Notes under the pieces: model-generated
Seen by the model: the letters and a program-made list of their open reading frames with translations, nothing else
Databases searched by the model: none
What the model was told of the DNA's origin: nothing
Position numbers and translations under genes: made by a program
Part shown: in pieces, positions 18,605-26,827 of the stretch
Layout: the number at the start of each line of letters is the position of its first letter
Numbering within the stretch: the stretch's first letter is position 1
Assembly: GCA_944384505.1 (NCBI GenBank)
Contig: CALWTQ010000003.1
Coordinates: forward strand, 1 to 64,000
DNA from: an uncultured Mediterraneibacter sp.
Lineage (GTDB): Bacteria > Bacillota > Clostridia > Lachnospirales > Lachnospiraceae
Direction: 5' to 3'
DNA length: 64,000 nucleotides

Positions 18605-19813
18605 ATGAACAGCAAAAAATTGAAGATGATGCCTGTTAGCAGCAAGTACATGAAGCAATATAATGATCTGTTGCGGTATGTATTTCAGGTGACAGACCAG
18701 GAATTGAATTCAATCGGATGGCAGGAAAAAGAAATGATCCGTGCTAAATTCCCCACAATGGAAAAAGCGGATGTAATCGGCTGGTTTGATGAGGATACGC
18801 TTGTTTCGCAAGTGGCGGTTTATCCTATGCAGGTACAGATCTTCGGAAAAACATATGACATGGGAGGACTTACCGGCGTAGGAACCTATCCGGAATACTC
18901 GAATATGGGACTGATGCACAAGCTGCTCGAGCAGGCTTTGAAAGATATGCGGAAAAAGGGACAATACATCAGTTATCTGTATCCGTATTCCATTCCATAT
19001 TATCGAAGAAAGGGCTGGGAGCTGATTTCCGATAAGATCTCTTATGAGATTAAAGATTACCAGTTGCCGAAAAACCGTCAGGTTTCCGGAACGGTTCGGC
19101 GCGTGGAAGCGGAAAGTGCGGAAATAAAGGAAACATACGCCCGCTATGCGGCGCATACACATGGGGCTGTCATTCGGGATGAACTGGCGTGGAATGAATA
19201 CTGGCTCTGGGATAGAGATGATATTACGGCGGCAATTTATTATAATGAAGATGGAGAGCCGGACGGATATCTGATTTACTGGATCGAAAATGAAGTTTTT
19301 TACATTAAGGATATGATCTTTAATAATGAGGAAGCACGCACGGGTCTGTGGAATTTTGTTTCCGCACACTTTTCTATGATCGACAGAGTGGAGGGCAGTA
19401 CTTATACAGATGAGCCGCTGGCGTTTCTGCTGGAAGACGCTAATATAAAGGAGAGTATCTCGCCGTACTATATGGGAAGAATCGTAGATTTCCCCTCTTT
19501 TGTGGCGCATTACCCGTTTAAACCTGGTGAAAGTGACAGGGAGTGGCTTTTTTCCATGACAGATCCGATCATGGAATGTAATCAGGGAACCTTTTTGCTG
19601 AAGATTTCAAAAGAAGGGAAAGGAGAAGCGGTAAAAGTATCTCAGATGTGTTCGGATACAATCAGTATCCAGACAATGACGACTATGTTGATGGGGTATA
19701 AGCGTCCAAATTACCTTTCGAAAATAGGAAGAATACAGGCAGGCAAAGATAAAATTGATATGCTGGAAGATGCAATTGAGCAGCAAATACCGTATATATC
19801 GGATTATTTCTAA
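18605..19813 (+). CDS. Eis-like GNAT N-acetyltransferase
   Basis: A 402-residue protein with the layout of the enhanced intracellular survival (Eis) family: two GNAT folds followed by a C-terminal SCP2-like domain. The acetyl-CoA-binding segment is TGVGTYPEYSNMGLMHKLLE, preceded by QVAVYPMQVQIFGKTYDMGG. The tyrosine-rich YLYPYSIPYYRRKGWELI is typical of the family. Characterised members acetylate aminoglycosides and other amines; the substrate here is unknown. AAGGAG lies just before the ATG, and the gene is monocistronic between its promoter and the terminator at 19865. Confidence 0.87.
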   Translation: MNSKKLKMMPVSSKYMKQYNDLLRYVFQVTDQELNSIGWQEKEMIRAKFPTMEKADVIGWFDEDTLVSQVAVYPMQVQIFGKTYDMGGLTGVGTYPEYSNMGLMHKLLEQALKDMRKKGQYISYLYPYSIPYYRRKGWELISDKISYEIKDYQLPKNRQVSGTVRRVEAESAEIKETYARYAAHTHGAVIRDELAWNEYWLWDRDDITAAIYYNEDGEPDGYLIYWIENEVFYIKDMIFNNEEARTGLWNFVSAHFSMIDRVEGSTYTDEPLAFLLEDANIKESISPYYMGRIVDFPSFVAHYPFKPGESDREWLFSMTDPIMECNQGTFLLKISKEGKGEAVKVSQMCSDTISIQTMTTMLMGYKRPNYLSKIGRIQAGKDKIDMLEDAIEQQIPYISDYF

Positions 19814-19864
19814 AATTAAAATGTTCTGCTGTTATAATTAAATTTGATAGAATAATTTAAAACC

Positions 19865-19906
19865 AGAAAGAAAAGTGCCGGGAGTCTGAAGATCCCGGCT
19901 TTTCTC
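19865..19906. terminator. Bidirectional terminator between the acetyltransferase gene and kdgK
   Basis: GCCGGGA (19877-19883) pairs with TCCCGGC (19893-19899), flanked by AAAA on the left and TTTTCTCTTT on the right, so it can serve both convergent genes. Confidence 0.85.
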
Positions 19907-19935
19907 TTTAAAATTATCTCTGTCTGTGAATATTT

Positions 19936-20958
19936 CTACCGGTCCATCTCAAGCTGAGGTCCGACTGCCTTATGCCCTTTGATGACGTTTTCGATCTCTT
20001 TGAGATCTGATGACGGAAGATCGCCGGGAATTGTGTTTTTCACTGCGCTTGTAGCGTTCCCGATTTCCAGTGCTCTCTGGCAGTTCTCGTTGTCGGAGAG
20101 AAGCCCGTATAATACGCCGGATACATAAGCATCCCCGCTGCCGATCCGGTCAACAACGTCGATGTTGTGATAGGGCTCTTCCTCGTAGAACTTGTCCTTG
20201 CGCGCATCGTAGATGATAGAGCCGAAGGTGTGGACTTTCGGGCTGTGCACAATGCGCTGAGTGGAAGCGACGATGGAGATCGGGAATTCCTCTGTGAAGC
20301 TCTTCATGATATCTTTGGCGTCGCCGGTCTTTAAGAATGTGAGCCTTGCAGTCTCCTCTGAACAGAAAAAAATGTCTACATACGGGAGAATCTGCAGGAT
20401 ACATTCCCGGGCTTCATCACCGGTCCACAGGTTCCCGCGAAAGTTTACGTCAAATGAGATGAGGGCTCCGGCTTCTTTAAAGCGGCGGATCATCTCTATG
20501 GCGGTTTCGCGGCACTGAGAGCCTAAAGCCAGTGTGATTCCACTTGTGTGGAAACAGCGGGTAGAAGAGAACAGGGAATCGTCAAAGTCGTCCGCTGAGA
20601 TTGTGTTGATGCTAGAGTGCCGCCTGTCATAGACTACTCCCGGTTTTCTCGGATATGCGCCGTTTTCGTAATAGTAAATTCCAAGTCTTGCGTCAGGAGA
20701 GCTGTCATAGACGAGATAATCATCGCTGACTCCGCAGAAACGGATTCGGTTCTTGGCATATGTACCGAGATCGTTGGCGGGAAGTTTGGAGATGATACCC
20801 GTTCTTAAGCCCAGAAGAGAGACTCCGGATACTACGTTAAGTTCTGCCCCGCCAACCTGTTTCTGCAGGGTCTCGCCGCGTACAAGACGCTCATTGCTCG
20901 GTGGGGAAAGGCGGAGAAGGACTTCTCCAAGTGAAAGAAGGTCAAAAGATTTATTCAT
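19936..20958 (-). CDS. kdgK: 2-keto-3-deoxygluconate kinase (PfkB family)
   Basis: This kinase phosphorylates 2-keto-3-deoxygluconate to KDPG with ATP. The 340 residues show PfkB-family features: GGAELNVVSGVSLLGLRTG near the N-terminus, the sugar-site region DARLGIYYYENG, SFDVNFRGNLW, and the catalytic-base signature VDRIGSGDAYVSGVLYG. AGGAGG precedes the ATG. It follows kdgA on the same strand after a 141-base gap that contains a hairpin. The KDG assignment rests on the aldolase partner and the nearby uxa genes, since PfkB members are hard to separate by sequence. Confidence 0.9.
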   Translation of the reverse strand: MNKSFDLLSLGEVLLRLSPPSNERLVRGETLQKQVGGAELNVVSGVSLLGLRTGIISKLPANDLGTYAKNRIRFCGVSDDYLVYDSSPDARLGIYYYENGAYPRKPGVVYDRRHSSINTISADDFDDSLFSSTRCFHTSGITLALGSQCRETAIEMIRRFKEAGALISFDVNFRGNLWTGDEARECILQILPYVDIFFCSEETARLTFLKTGDAKDIMKSFTEEFPISIVASTQRIVHSPKVHTFGSIIYDARKDKFYEEEPYHNIDVVDRIGSGDAYVSGVLYGLLSDNENCQRALEIGNATSAVKNTIPGDLPSSDLKEIENVIKGHKAVGPQLEMDR

Positions 20959-21011
20959 AATATATACCTCCTGGATGGGAAATTAGGAATAACTGTTGCA
21001 AATAATTTTGT

Positions 21012-21040
21012 GGGGATGCTGCATGGCAGACAGCATCCCC
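21012..21040 (-). terminator. Hairpin between kdgA and kdgK
   Basis: GGGGATGCTG and CAGCATCCCC arms of 10 bases around a 9-base loop. On the minus strand it is followed by ACAAAATTATTTGC, not a clean T run. It may act as a partial terminator or RNA-stabilising hairpin that sets the kdgA to kdgK ratio. Confidence 0.55.
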
Positions 21041-21099
21041 GGATTCAAGGTTTGGGTTTATATTAATTTTAACGTCAGCATAATTAATTCCGGCCGGTC

Positions 21100-21741
21100 T
21101 TAGTTGCCTCTGATTTCTTTTACGATTTCTACAGCTTCTTTTACCAGCTCTTTGATCTTGTCAAATTCACCTGCTTTTACAAGATCTCCTTTTACCATCC
21201 AGCTTCCGCCGCATGCAAGGATTCTGTCGTATGCAAGATAATCTCTTACATTCTTCGGATTGATTCCTCCTGTAGGCATGAATTTCATTCCTACATAAGG
21301 AGCTGCGATTGCCTTGATGTAGGCAAGTCCGCCGGCCTGCTCTGCCGGGAAGAACTTCACAACGTCCAGCCCGAACTCCAGAGCCTGCTCCACATCACTC
21401 GGATTAGCGCATCCGGGGGTGATCGGGATGCCTTTGTCTACGCAATATTTTACAACCTTTGGGTTCAGTCCCGGGCTTACGATGAATTTTGCTCCGGCTG
21501 CAACCGCGCGGTCAACCTGGTCTGTTGTCAGGACTGTGCCTGCTCCTACCAGCATCTCCGGAAACTTCTCAGCCATAATGCGGATGGACTCCTCAGCCGC
21601 GTCTGTACGGAAAGTCACTTCCGCGCACGGAAGCCCGCCCTCGCAGAGTGCCTGAGCCAGCGGCTCTGCGTCTTTTGCGTCGTTGAGAACAACAACAGGA
21701 ATAATACCGATCTCTCCGAATTTCTTTAATACTTCGTTCAT
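21100..21741 (-). CDS. eda: KDPG/KHG aldolase (Eda)
   Basis: It splits 2-keto-3-deoxy-6-phosphogluconate into pyruvate and glyceraldehyde 3-phosphate, the last step of the uronate route. The 213-residue TIM barrel shows the Schiff-base lysine K129 in VVKFFPAEQAGG, the catalytic Glu E41 in CAEVTFRT, VGAGTVLT and KFMPTGGINPKN. The start at 21741 is chosen over an in-frame ATG at 21933. AGGAG lies 8 bases before it, and the longer form would run across the promoter and operator region. A TTTCA-N5-TGAAA dyad lies just upstream. Confidence 0.95.
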   Translation of the reverse strand: MNEVLKKFGEIGIIPVVVLNDAKDAEPLAQALCEGGLPCAEVTFRTDAAEESIRIMAEKFPEMLVGAGTVLTTDQVDRAVAAGAKFIVSPGLNPKVVKYCVDKGIPITPGCANPSDVEQALEFGLDVVKFFPAEQAGGLAYIKAIAAPYVGMKFMPTGGINPKNVRDYLAYDRILACGGSWMVKGDLVKAGEFDKIKELVKEAVEIVKEIRGN

Positions 21742-21758
21742 TTTCCAACTCTCCTTTG

Positions 21759-21834
21759 TTTCACAATATGAAAATGCGTTCCTTGATGTGATACATCCTA
21801 ATTCAAAGTATAATACGGATTCGGAAAATGTCAA
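21759..21834 (-). promoter_or_regulatory. kdgA promoter and IclR-type operator
   Basis: On the minus strand, TTGACA (21834-21829), a 16-base spacer and TATACT (21812-21807). TTTCACAATATGAAA (21759-21773) lies in the transcribed leader. The identical 15-mer is at 21916-21930 in the regulator's own promoter. Confidence 0.75.
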
Positions 21835-21883
21835 GTAGAAAAAGTGCCAAAAGAGGCCGAATGATTGACATTCTGGAAATGGA

Positions 21884-21931
21884 TTGCACAAAAGATGATT
21901 CTGTGTTAAAATTGGTTTCACAATATGAAAC
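21884..21931 (+). promoter_or_regulatory. Promoter and operator of the IclR-type regulator
   Basis: TTGCAC (21884-21889), a 17-base spacer and TAAAAT (21907-21912), then GTTTCACAATATGAAAC (21915-21931), 6-base inverted arms around 5 bases. The operator covers the likely transcription start, fitting autoregulation. Confidence 0.75.
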
Positions 21932-21974
21932 ATAGAAAAGGCTGGAAATCAGATTCAGAGAAGGGAGGAGCGGG

Positions 21975-22745
21975 ATGGAGCAGAAAAATCCGATACAGGT
22001 TGCCGGACGCATTTTCGATGTGATGGAGCTGCTGGCAGAGAGCGGAAGTATCGGGCTGATGGATTTGAGCGGGGAGCTTGGACTGAATAAAACAACGGCC
22101 TACCGGGTGCTGAGTTCTCTTATTTATATGGGATATGCCAGGCAGGATGAAGCCACGGGGAAATACGAACCGACACTTAAGATTGTAGATATGGCAAATA
22201 AAATTATGAGCAAAGTGGATGTGGTGCAGATTGTACGTCCCCATCTCCGGAAGCTGATGGAAGCGACAGGGGAGACGGTGCATTTTGTAGAACGGGATGG
22301 AACCGACGCGGTATATATTGACAAAGTGGAGTCGTTTACCAACGGGATACAGATGGTTTCCCGGATCGGAAGCCGGATTCCCCTGTACTGTTCCGGGGTC
22401 GGCAAGGCGATGGTCGCGCAGATGGACGAGTGGGAGGCCGAGGAGATCTGGAACAGCAGCGAGATCGTCAGCCTGACGCCGTATACAGTTACAGACTACA
22501 GTGAGTTTAAGAAAGAACTGGAACTGGTCAGACAGCGGGGGTATGCGCTGGATAATGAGGAAAATGAGATCGGAGTGAGGTGCATTGCCTGCAGCCTTAA
22601 AGACGTTATGGGAAAAGTGAAGTATGCGTTCAGCATTTCAGCTCCGGTCAGCCGTATGGATAATGACAGGATCCACGAGCTTACCGGCTATGTTCTGGAA
22701 GCGGGGCGGGAGATGGAGGAACAGCTTGCCGGAGGCGCAGGGTGA
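21975..22745 (+). CDS. IclR family regulator (KdgR-like)
   Basis: A 256-residue IclR-family protein. The winged helix spans about 7-65 (MELLAESGSIGLMDLSGELG, then LNKTTAYRVLSSL). The effector domain has IPLYCSGVGKAMVA, YALDNEENEIGVRCIACSLK and the C-terminal SAPVSRM. It is divergent from kdgA, with matching dyads at both promoters, so control of kdgA-kdgK by KDG or a related keto-acid is the simplest reading. That role is inferred by analogy with KdgR. GGGAGG precedes the ATG. Confidence 0.9.
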   Translation: MEQKNPIQVAGRIFDVMELLAESGSIGLMDLSGELGLNKTTAYRVLSSLIYMGYARQDEATGKYEPTLKIVDMANKIMSKVDVVQIVRPHLRKLMEATGETVHFVERDGTDAVYIDKVESFTNGIQMVSRIGSRIPLYCSGVGKAMVAQMDEWEAEEIWNSSEIVSLTPYTVTDYSEFKKELELVRQRGYALDNEENEIGVRCIACSLKDVMGKVKYAFSISAPVSRMDNDRIHELTGYVLEAGREMEEQLAGGAG

Positions 22746-22810
22746 GCTGCGGCCTGAAAAAAGGGCTTTTCAATCATGAGAAATTCTGATAATATAGGAA
22801 TGCAGAAAAC

Positions 22811-22885
22811 AAAAGCGGGGTCTGAAACTCCTGTGCGCGGCAATGGGGCGGCATGACAGGGGCAGTCCTGCTTTTATCATTTTTA
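22811..22885 (+). promoter_or_regulatory. Structured leader or attenuator before dapL
   Basis: AAAAGC (22811-22816) pairs with GCTTTT (22870-22875), with GG/CC continuing inward and an inner CCTGT (22830-22834)/ACAGG (22856-22860) stem. ATCATTTTTAT follows, so the structure could end transcription. It is far shorter than a lysine riboswitch, and no known riboswitch class is recognised. Confidence 0.4.
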
Positions 22886-22905
22886 TGTGAAAGGGAAGAT
22901 GAAAT

Positions 22906-24108
22906 ATGCCGAAATTAAATGAAAATTATCTGAATGTAAAGGACAGTTATCTGTTCGCGGAGATTGCGCGCAGAGTCAGCGCATATGAGGCGGAACATCC
23001 GGACAAGGCGGGGAATATCATACGTCTGGGAATCGGAGATGTGACCCGGCCTCTTACAAAAAGCGCCATCGAAGCGCTTCACGAGGCGGTTGACTCACAG
23101 GCAGCAGCGGAGACATTCAAAGGATATGGACCGGAGCAGGGATATGAGTTTGCCCGCAGGGCTGTAAGCGAATATTATGCAAAGCATGGAGTGGAAGTTG
23201 ACCCGGATGCAGTGTTTATCTCGGACGGGGCAAAGAGCGATACCGGAAATATTACAGAACTGTTTGCTCAGGACAATGTGATCCTTGTTCCGGATCCGGT
23301 GTACCCGGTTTATGTAGATACAAATACAATGGACGGAAAGAAGATCATCTATATGAACGGAACCGAGGAAAATAACTTCCTCCCCATGCCGGATGATTCT
23401 GTGAAAGCGGATGTGATCTATCTGTGCTCGCCCAATAATCCGACCGGCGCGTGTTACAATAAGGAGCAGTTAAAGGCGTGGGTGGATTATGCCATTAAGA
23501 ATGAGGCGGTCATCCTGTTCGACTCAGCATACGAGGCGTTTGTCTCTGAAGCGGATCTGCCGCGGAGCATTTACGCGGTTGAAGGAGCTGAAAAGTGCGC
23601 CATTGAGTTCTGTTCACTGTCAAAAACAGCAGGCTTTACGGGAACTCGTTTCTCCTATACAGTAGTCCCGAAAGAACTGGTGTTTGCGGCTTCTGACGGA
23701 ACCGAAATGAGCCTTCATGATATGTGGAACAGAAGACAGTCCACAAAGTTCAATGGCACTCCGTATATTATCCAGTATGCGGCGGCCCGGGTTCTCTCTG
23801 ATAAGGGAATGGACGAGTGCATGGAAAACATTTCCTATTATATGGAGAACGCGCGCATGATCGCAGAGACGCTGCGCAGGAAAAATATTCCGTTTACCGG
23901 CGGGGTGAACTCTCCGTATATCTGGTTCAAGTGCCCTGGTGGAATGGAGTCCTGGGATCTGTTTGACTACCTTCTGGAGAAAATCCAGGTTGTCGGAACA
24001 CCGGGAGCGGGATTTGGCGTAAATGGAAAGAATTACTTCCGTCTGACTTCATTTGGAACCCATGAGAAGACAAAAGAAGCGATGGAGAGATTTGATCAGC
24101 TTTTTTAG
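22906..24108 (+). CDS. dapL: LL-diaminopimelate aminotransferase (DapL)
   Basis: DapL makes LL-diaminopimelate from tetrahydrodipicolinate and glutamate in one PLP-dependent step, supplying lysine and peptidoglycan. The 400-residue length is usual. Motifs are the N-terminal LNENYLNVKDSYLFAEIARR, LGIGDVTRPL, the substrate region YGPEQGYEFAR, LCSPNNPTG and the PLP lysine in CSLSKTAGFTGTRFSY. AGGGAAGAT precedes the ATG. The stop codon TAG is the first part of the type A repeat at 24107, so the palindrome sits exactly at the 3' end. Confidence 0.95.
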   Translation: MPKLNENYLNVKDSYLFAEIARRVSAYEAEHPDKAGNIIRLGIGDVTRPLTKSAIEALHEAVDSQAAAETFKGYGPEQGYEFARRAVSEYYAKHGVEVDPDAVFISDGAKSDTGNITELFAQDNVILVPDPVYPVYVDTNTMDGKKIIYMNGTEENNFLPMPDDSVKADVIYLCSPNNPTGACYNKEQLKAWVDYAIKNEAVILFDSAYEAFVSEADLPRSIYAVEGAEKCAIEFCSLSKTAGFTGTRFSYTVVPKELVFAASDGTEMSLHDMWNRRQSTKFNGTPYIIQYAAARVLSDKGMDECMENISYYMENARMIAETLRRKNIPFTGGVNSPYIWFKCPGGMESWDLFDYLLEKIQVVGTPGAGFGVNGKNYFRLTSFGTHEKTKEAMERFDQLF

Positions 24109-24285
24109 CTATAAAGTTCAATAACTTCCATAATTCAAAACATCCGAAAACAGCACCCTTATTAAGACGTATTCTGCGGGGATGGAGGAAGGCGCCCGTC
24201 GCCATCCTCCATCCCCGCAGAATACGTCTTAATAAGGGTGCTGTTTTCGGAGCTTTTCAAGCCGGGAGTTAATGAATATATAGCT
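24107..24285. repeat. Type A palindromic repeat with perfect 46-base arms
   Basis: The 179-base element starts with AGCTATAAAGTTCAATAAC and ends with the inverted form GTTAATGAATATATAGCT. Bases 24144-24189 and 24205-24250 are exact inverted copies of 46 bases around a 15-base loop. It is the cleanest copy in the window. Its first two bases overlap the dapL stop codon. It could serve as the dapL terminator or as a miniature transposable element. Confidence 0.92.
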
Positions 24286-24312
24286 GCACTGTATAAAATG
24301 AGTAATATTATA

Positions 24313-24341
24313 TTGACAATATATATTATATAGAATATAAT
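24313..24341 (+). promoter_or_regulatory. Promoter of the padR operon
   Basis: TTGACA (24313-24318), a 17-base spacer and TATAAT (24336-24341), both consensus. The spacer and flanks are an AT run of partly palindromic ATATATTATAT repeats, a likely place for PadR autorepression. Confidence 0.8.
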
Positions 24342-24450
24342 ATAGAAAACAGTACAATATTACTGAAATGAAACCCCTCTCCTCATACGGGAGGGCGCGT
24401 TTGGCAGATGGGAAATGGCAGCTCAGGAATTGTGCGGAAAGGGTGATTGC

Positions 24451-24774
24451 ATGGTATTTAACACGGGCGCAGCGCTTTTGGATGCGATTGTGCTGGCGGT
24501 TGTCTCCCGGGAAGATGAGGGGACTTACGGGTATAAGATAACCCAGGATGTGCGGAAAGTGATCGACGTCTCGGAATCAACGCTTTACCCGGTTCTGAGG
24601 AGACTGCAGAAGGATGACTGCCTGGAAGTGTATGACAGACAGTTTGACGGAAGAAACAGACGATATTATAAAGTGACATCCCGCGGGATGGCGCAGCTGA
24701 ATCTGTATAAGGCGGAATGGAAGAGTTATATCCAGAAGATCAATGCGATATTTGAGGGAGGTGTGACGGGATGA
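24451..24774 (+). CDS. PadR family transcription regulator
   Basis: A 107-residue winged-helix protein of the PadR family: LDAIVLAVVSREDEGTYGYK, then ESTLYPVLRRLQKDDCLEVY and GRNRRYYKVTSRGMAQL. The start at 24451 (MVFNTG) fits family N-termini better than an in-frame ATG at 24415. It overlaps the next gene by 4 bases (ATGA). In many Firmicutes a PadR of this kind precedes DUF1700 and DUF4097 genes and represses the operon. The signal is not known. Confidence 0.92.
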   Translation: MVFNTGAALLDAIVLAVVSREDEGTYGYKITQDVRKVIDVSESTLYPVLRRLQKDDCLEVYDRQFDGRNRRYYKVTSRGMAQLNLYKAEWKSYIQKINAIFEGGVTG

Positions 24775-25499
24775 ACCGTGAAAAATTTATTGCGGAACTT
24801 CAGGCGCGGCTGTCTGGAATGCCGGATGAAGAGCGCCGGGCTGCGATTCAGTACTATGAAGATTATTTCGCGGATGCCGGCGAGGAAAACGAGGCGGACG
24901 TGATCCGGGAGCTGGGAAGCCCGGAGAAAGTGGCTGAGTCTATTAAGGCTGATTACTATGGGACGCAGTTCAATGAAGAGGACTTTGAGCATAAGGATTA
25001 TATGGAGAAATATACAAGAGGTGCAAGGACAGATTCTGCAGGGAGCGCGGGCACGGGCTTTGGCGGCGAAGGCAGCCAGGCAGGAAACCGGAGCCGGGGA
25101 AACCCTCAAGGTCAGAATCAGAACAGGCAGAAACCATGGACAGATAACCGTGTGAAGATCCTGCTTATTATTCTGATCGCAATTGTACTGTGGCCGCTGA
25201 CGCTGGGGATCGGCATTGCCGCGCTGGGAATAGTGGCGGCTGTTATAGGATTTTTTGCTTTTCTGGTTGTGGCGGCTGTGGGAATCATGCTCGCAGGCGT
25301 GGTCACGGCAGGAGTGGGAGTGGCGCTGCTTGTGATCCCTCCTGCTGCGTTCATTGTAATTGGAATAGGAATTCTCCTGTTTGTGTGCGGCCTTGCCGCC
25401 ACAGTCGGGACTGTGAAACTCTGTATTATAGTATATCCGGCAATGCTCAGAGGATTTGTGAATCTGTGCAGGCGTCCGTTATATGGAAAGGCGGTGTAA
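24771..25499 (+). CDS. DUF1700 (HAAS domain) membrane protein
   Basis: A 242-residue protein. The N-terminal HAAS domain (about 1-65) has FIAELQARLSGMPDEERRAA and ELGSPEKVAESI. A Gly/Gln/Asn-rich linker follows (about 85-120), then several glycine-rich hydrophobic segments with the pattern of four to five membrane helices. The gene overlaps padR by ATGA and lies 6 bases before the DUF4097 gene. PadR with HAAS and DUF4097 proteins is a recurrent clostridial set thought to respond to envelope state. No enzyme activity is evident. Confidence 0.88.
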   Translation: MNREKFIAELQARLSGMPDEERRAAIQYYEDYFADAGEENEADVIRELGSPEKVAESIKADYYGTQFNEEDFEHKDYMEKYTRGARTDSAGSAGTGFGGEGSQAGNRSRGNPQGQNQNRQKPWTDNRVKILLIILIAIVLWPLTLGIGIAALGIVAAVIGFFAFLVVAAVGIMLAGVVTAGVGVALLVIPPAAFIVIGIGILLFVCGLAATVGTVKLCIIVYPAMLRGFVNLCRRPLYGKAV

Positions 25500-25505
25500 T
25501 AGAGG

Positions 25506-26354
25506 ATGCGGAAAGGATGGAAGATATTCTGGATTATCTGCGCGGTAATCGCTGCGGTGGGGATTCTGTTTTTTGTTGCAGGGACAGCGCTGGGCGGTTT
25601 TGCAATACTCAGGAATAACGGAGACGAAGAGATTTTGAGGTCGTGGCTGGATCGTCTGGGAATCGGTGTGAACAGAAGCATAAGCGTGACACAGGAAGTG
25701 GAAGATGTAGACGGCATAGAGATTACATCGTACACCGGGATCACGGAGATGAATCTGGAACTGACCGGCATGGCGGTTACGGTGCTTCCATGGGACGGCG
25801 AAGAGATCACTGTGGATATCTCGAATGTGCGTTCCGATCTGAAAGACCGGATACGAGTAACTCAGGATGGAGAAGAACTTGACCTTGAGATGCAGGAGCA
25901 GGGAAGGTGGAATACAAATAATGTGGGGACGATATATATCAGCGTGCCCCGGGGGATGACGTTTGACAGTGTGTCGGCGGACGCGGGAGCCGGAGTGATT
26001 GAAATGGAAGGAATCGCGGCAAAGGAGCTTTCTGTAAATGCCGGAGTGGGGACCGTTGAGATGCGTTCGTTTTCCGTTGAATCCCTGGACGCCGAATGTG
26101 GCATCGGACAGATCGTACTGGACGGGAAAGTGACTTCTGAGGCGGACATCTCATGCCGTATGGGAGAAGTGGTGCTGACCTTACCGGGAGCGCGTGATGC
26201 CTATAATTATGAAGTTTCCAGCAGTATGGGATCGGTTACACTCGATAGCAAAGACTATAGTGGGATTGGAAGCACCGTAAGAGAAGATAATGGAAGCGGC
26301 TGCTGGATTAACACTGAGTGCAGCATGGGAAGCGTGACAATTCAGTTTAAATAA
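25506..26354 (+). CDS. DUF4097 family membrane-anchored beta-repeat protein
   Basis: A 282-residue protein. One membrane segment (about 6-30) is followed by an extracytoplasmic region. The repeated short beta-strand units are typical of DUF4097 (for example DSVSADAGAGVIEMEGIAAK, then LSVNAGVGTVEMRS and LDAECGIGQIVLDG), stacking as a beta-solenoid. It ends with ECSMGSVTIQFK. It is the third gene of the padR operon. Its partner in function may be the PspC protein that follows. Confidence 0.9.
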   Translation: MRKGWKIFWIICAVIAAVGILFFVAGTALGGFAILRNNGDEEILRSWLDRLGIGVNRSISVTQEVEDVDGIEITSYTGITEMNLELTGMAVTVLPWDGEEITVDISNVRSDLKDRIRVTQDGEELDLEMQEQGRWNTNNVGTIYISVPRGMTFDSVSADAGAGVIEMEGIAAKELSVNAGVGTVEMRSFSVESLDAECGIGQIVLDGKVTSEADISCRMGEVVLTLPGARDAYNYEVSSSMGSVTLDSKDYSGIGSTVREDNGSGCWINTECSMGSVTIQFK

Positions 26355-26372
26355 GAAAGGAAGGAATCTGAT

Positions 26373-26561
26373 ATGCCCGAAAAAAGATTATACAGATCAA
26401 GAACGAGTAAGATGCTATGCGGAGTATGCGGCGGAATCGGGGAATACTTTAATATAGATCCTACATTGATCCGGCTGGCCTTTGTCCTGTTCGGCTGCAC
26501 CGGAGGAGGAATTCTGGCGTATATTATTGCGGCGATTATAATCCCCGATGGGCCGGTATAA
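26373..26561 (+). CDS. PspC domain protein
   Basis: A 62-residue single-domain PspC protein: KRLYRSRTSKMLCGVCGGIG, then EYFNIDPTLIRLAFVLF and a glycine-containing membrane helix ending in AAIIIPDGPV. PspC domains act in the phage-shock envelope response and as partners of toastrack (DUF4097-like) domains. It closes the operon begun by padR, 18 bases after the DUF4097 gene, with GAAAGGAAGG as ribosome site. Confidence 0.93.
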   Translation: MPEKRLYRSRTSKMLCGVCGGIGEYFNIDPTLIRLAFVLFGCTGGGILAYIIAAIIIPDGPV

Positions 26562-26626
26562 AAGAAGGCTGAATACTTTCACAGAGTTCCGGCAATACTT
26601 TCCAGAAAACGGAAAAGAGGGATTCT

Positions 26627-26827
26627 ATGACAAAGAAGAAAGACAAAACCGTTGACTTAAACAGCCTGGAACCGGATGAAAAGATGAAATATGAAGTGGC
26701 GGAAGAACTGGGCCTGCTGGATCGGGTCCTGAAAGAAGGATGGAAGTCCTTGACGTCAAAAGAGACAGGAAGAATCGGAGGGATGGTGACAAAAAGGAAG
26801 AAACAAGGAAAGAGTTCAGATATTTAG
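26627..26827 (+). CDS. Small acid-soluble spore protein, alpha/beta type
   Basis: A 66-residue basic protein. The segment MKYEVAEELGLLDRVLKEGW and the C-terminal SKETGRIGGMVTKRKKQGK match the alpha/beta-type SASP pattern (E..A.ELG, then GxxGG..TKR). These proteins coat and protect spore DNA. It is good evidence that the organism belongs to an endospore-forming lineage. The stop codon falls inside the left end of a type B repeat fragment (TATTTAGCAATAAC). Whether it belongs to the padR operon is unclear. Confidence 0.8.
   Translation: MTKKKDKTVDLNSLEPDEKMKYEVAEELGLLDRVLKEGWKSLTSKETGRIGGMVTKRKKQGKSSDI

Noticed and set aside
22746..22905. Lysine riboswitch before dapL
   Set aside because: The gap of 160 bases is shorter than the class, and its conserved core is not seen. 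Only a simple nested hairpin is visible.
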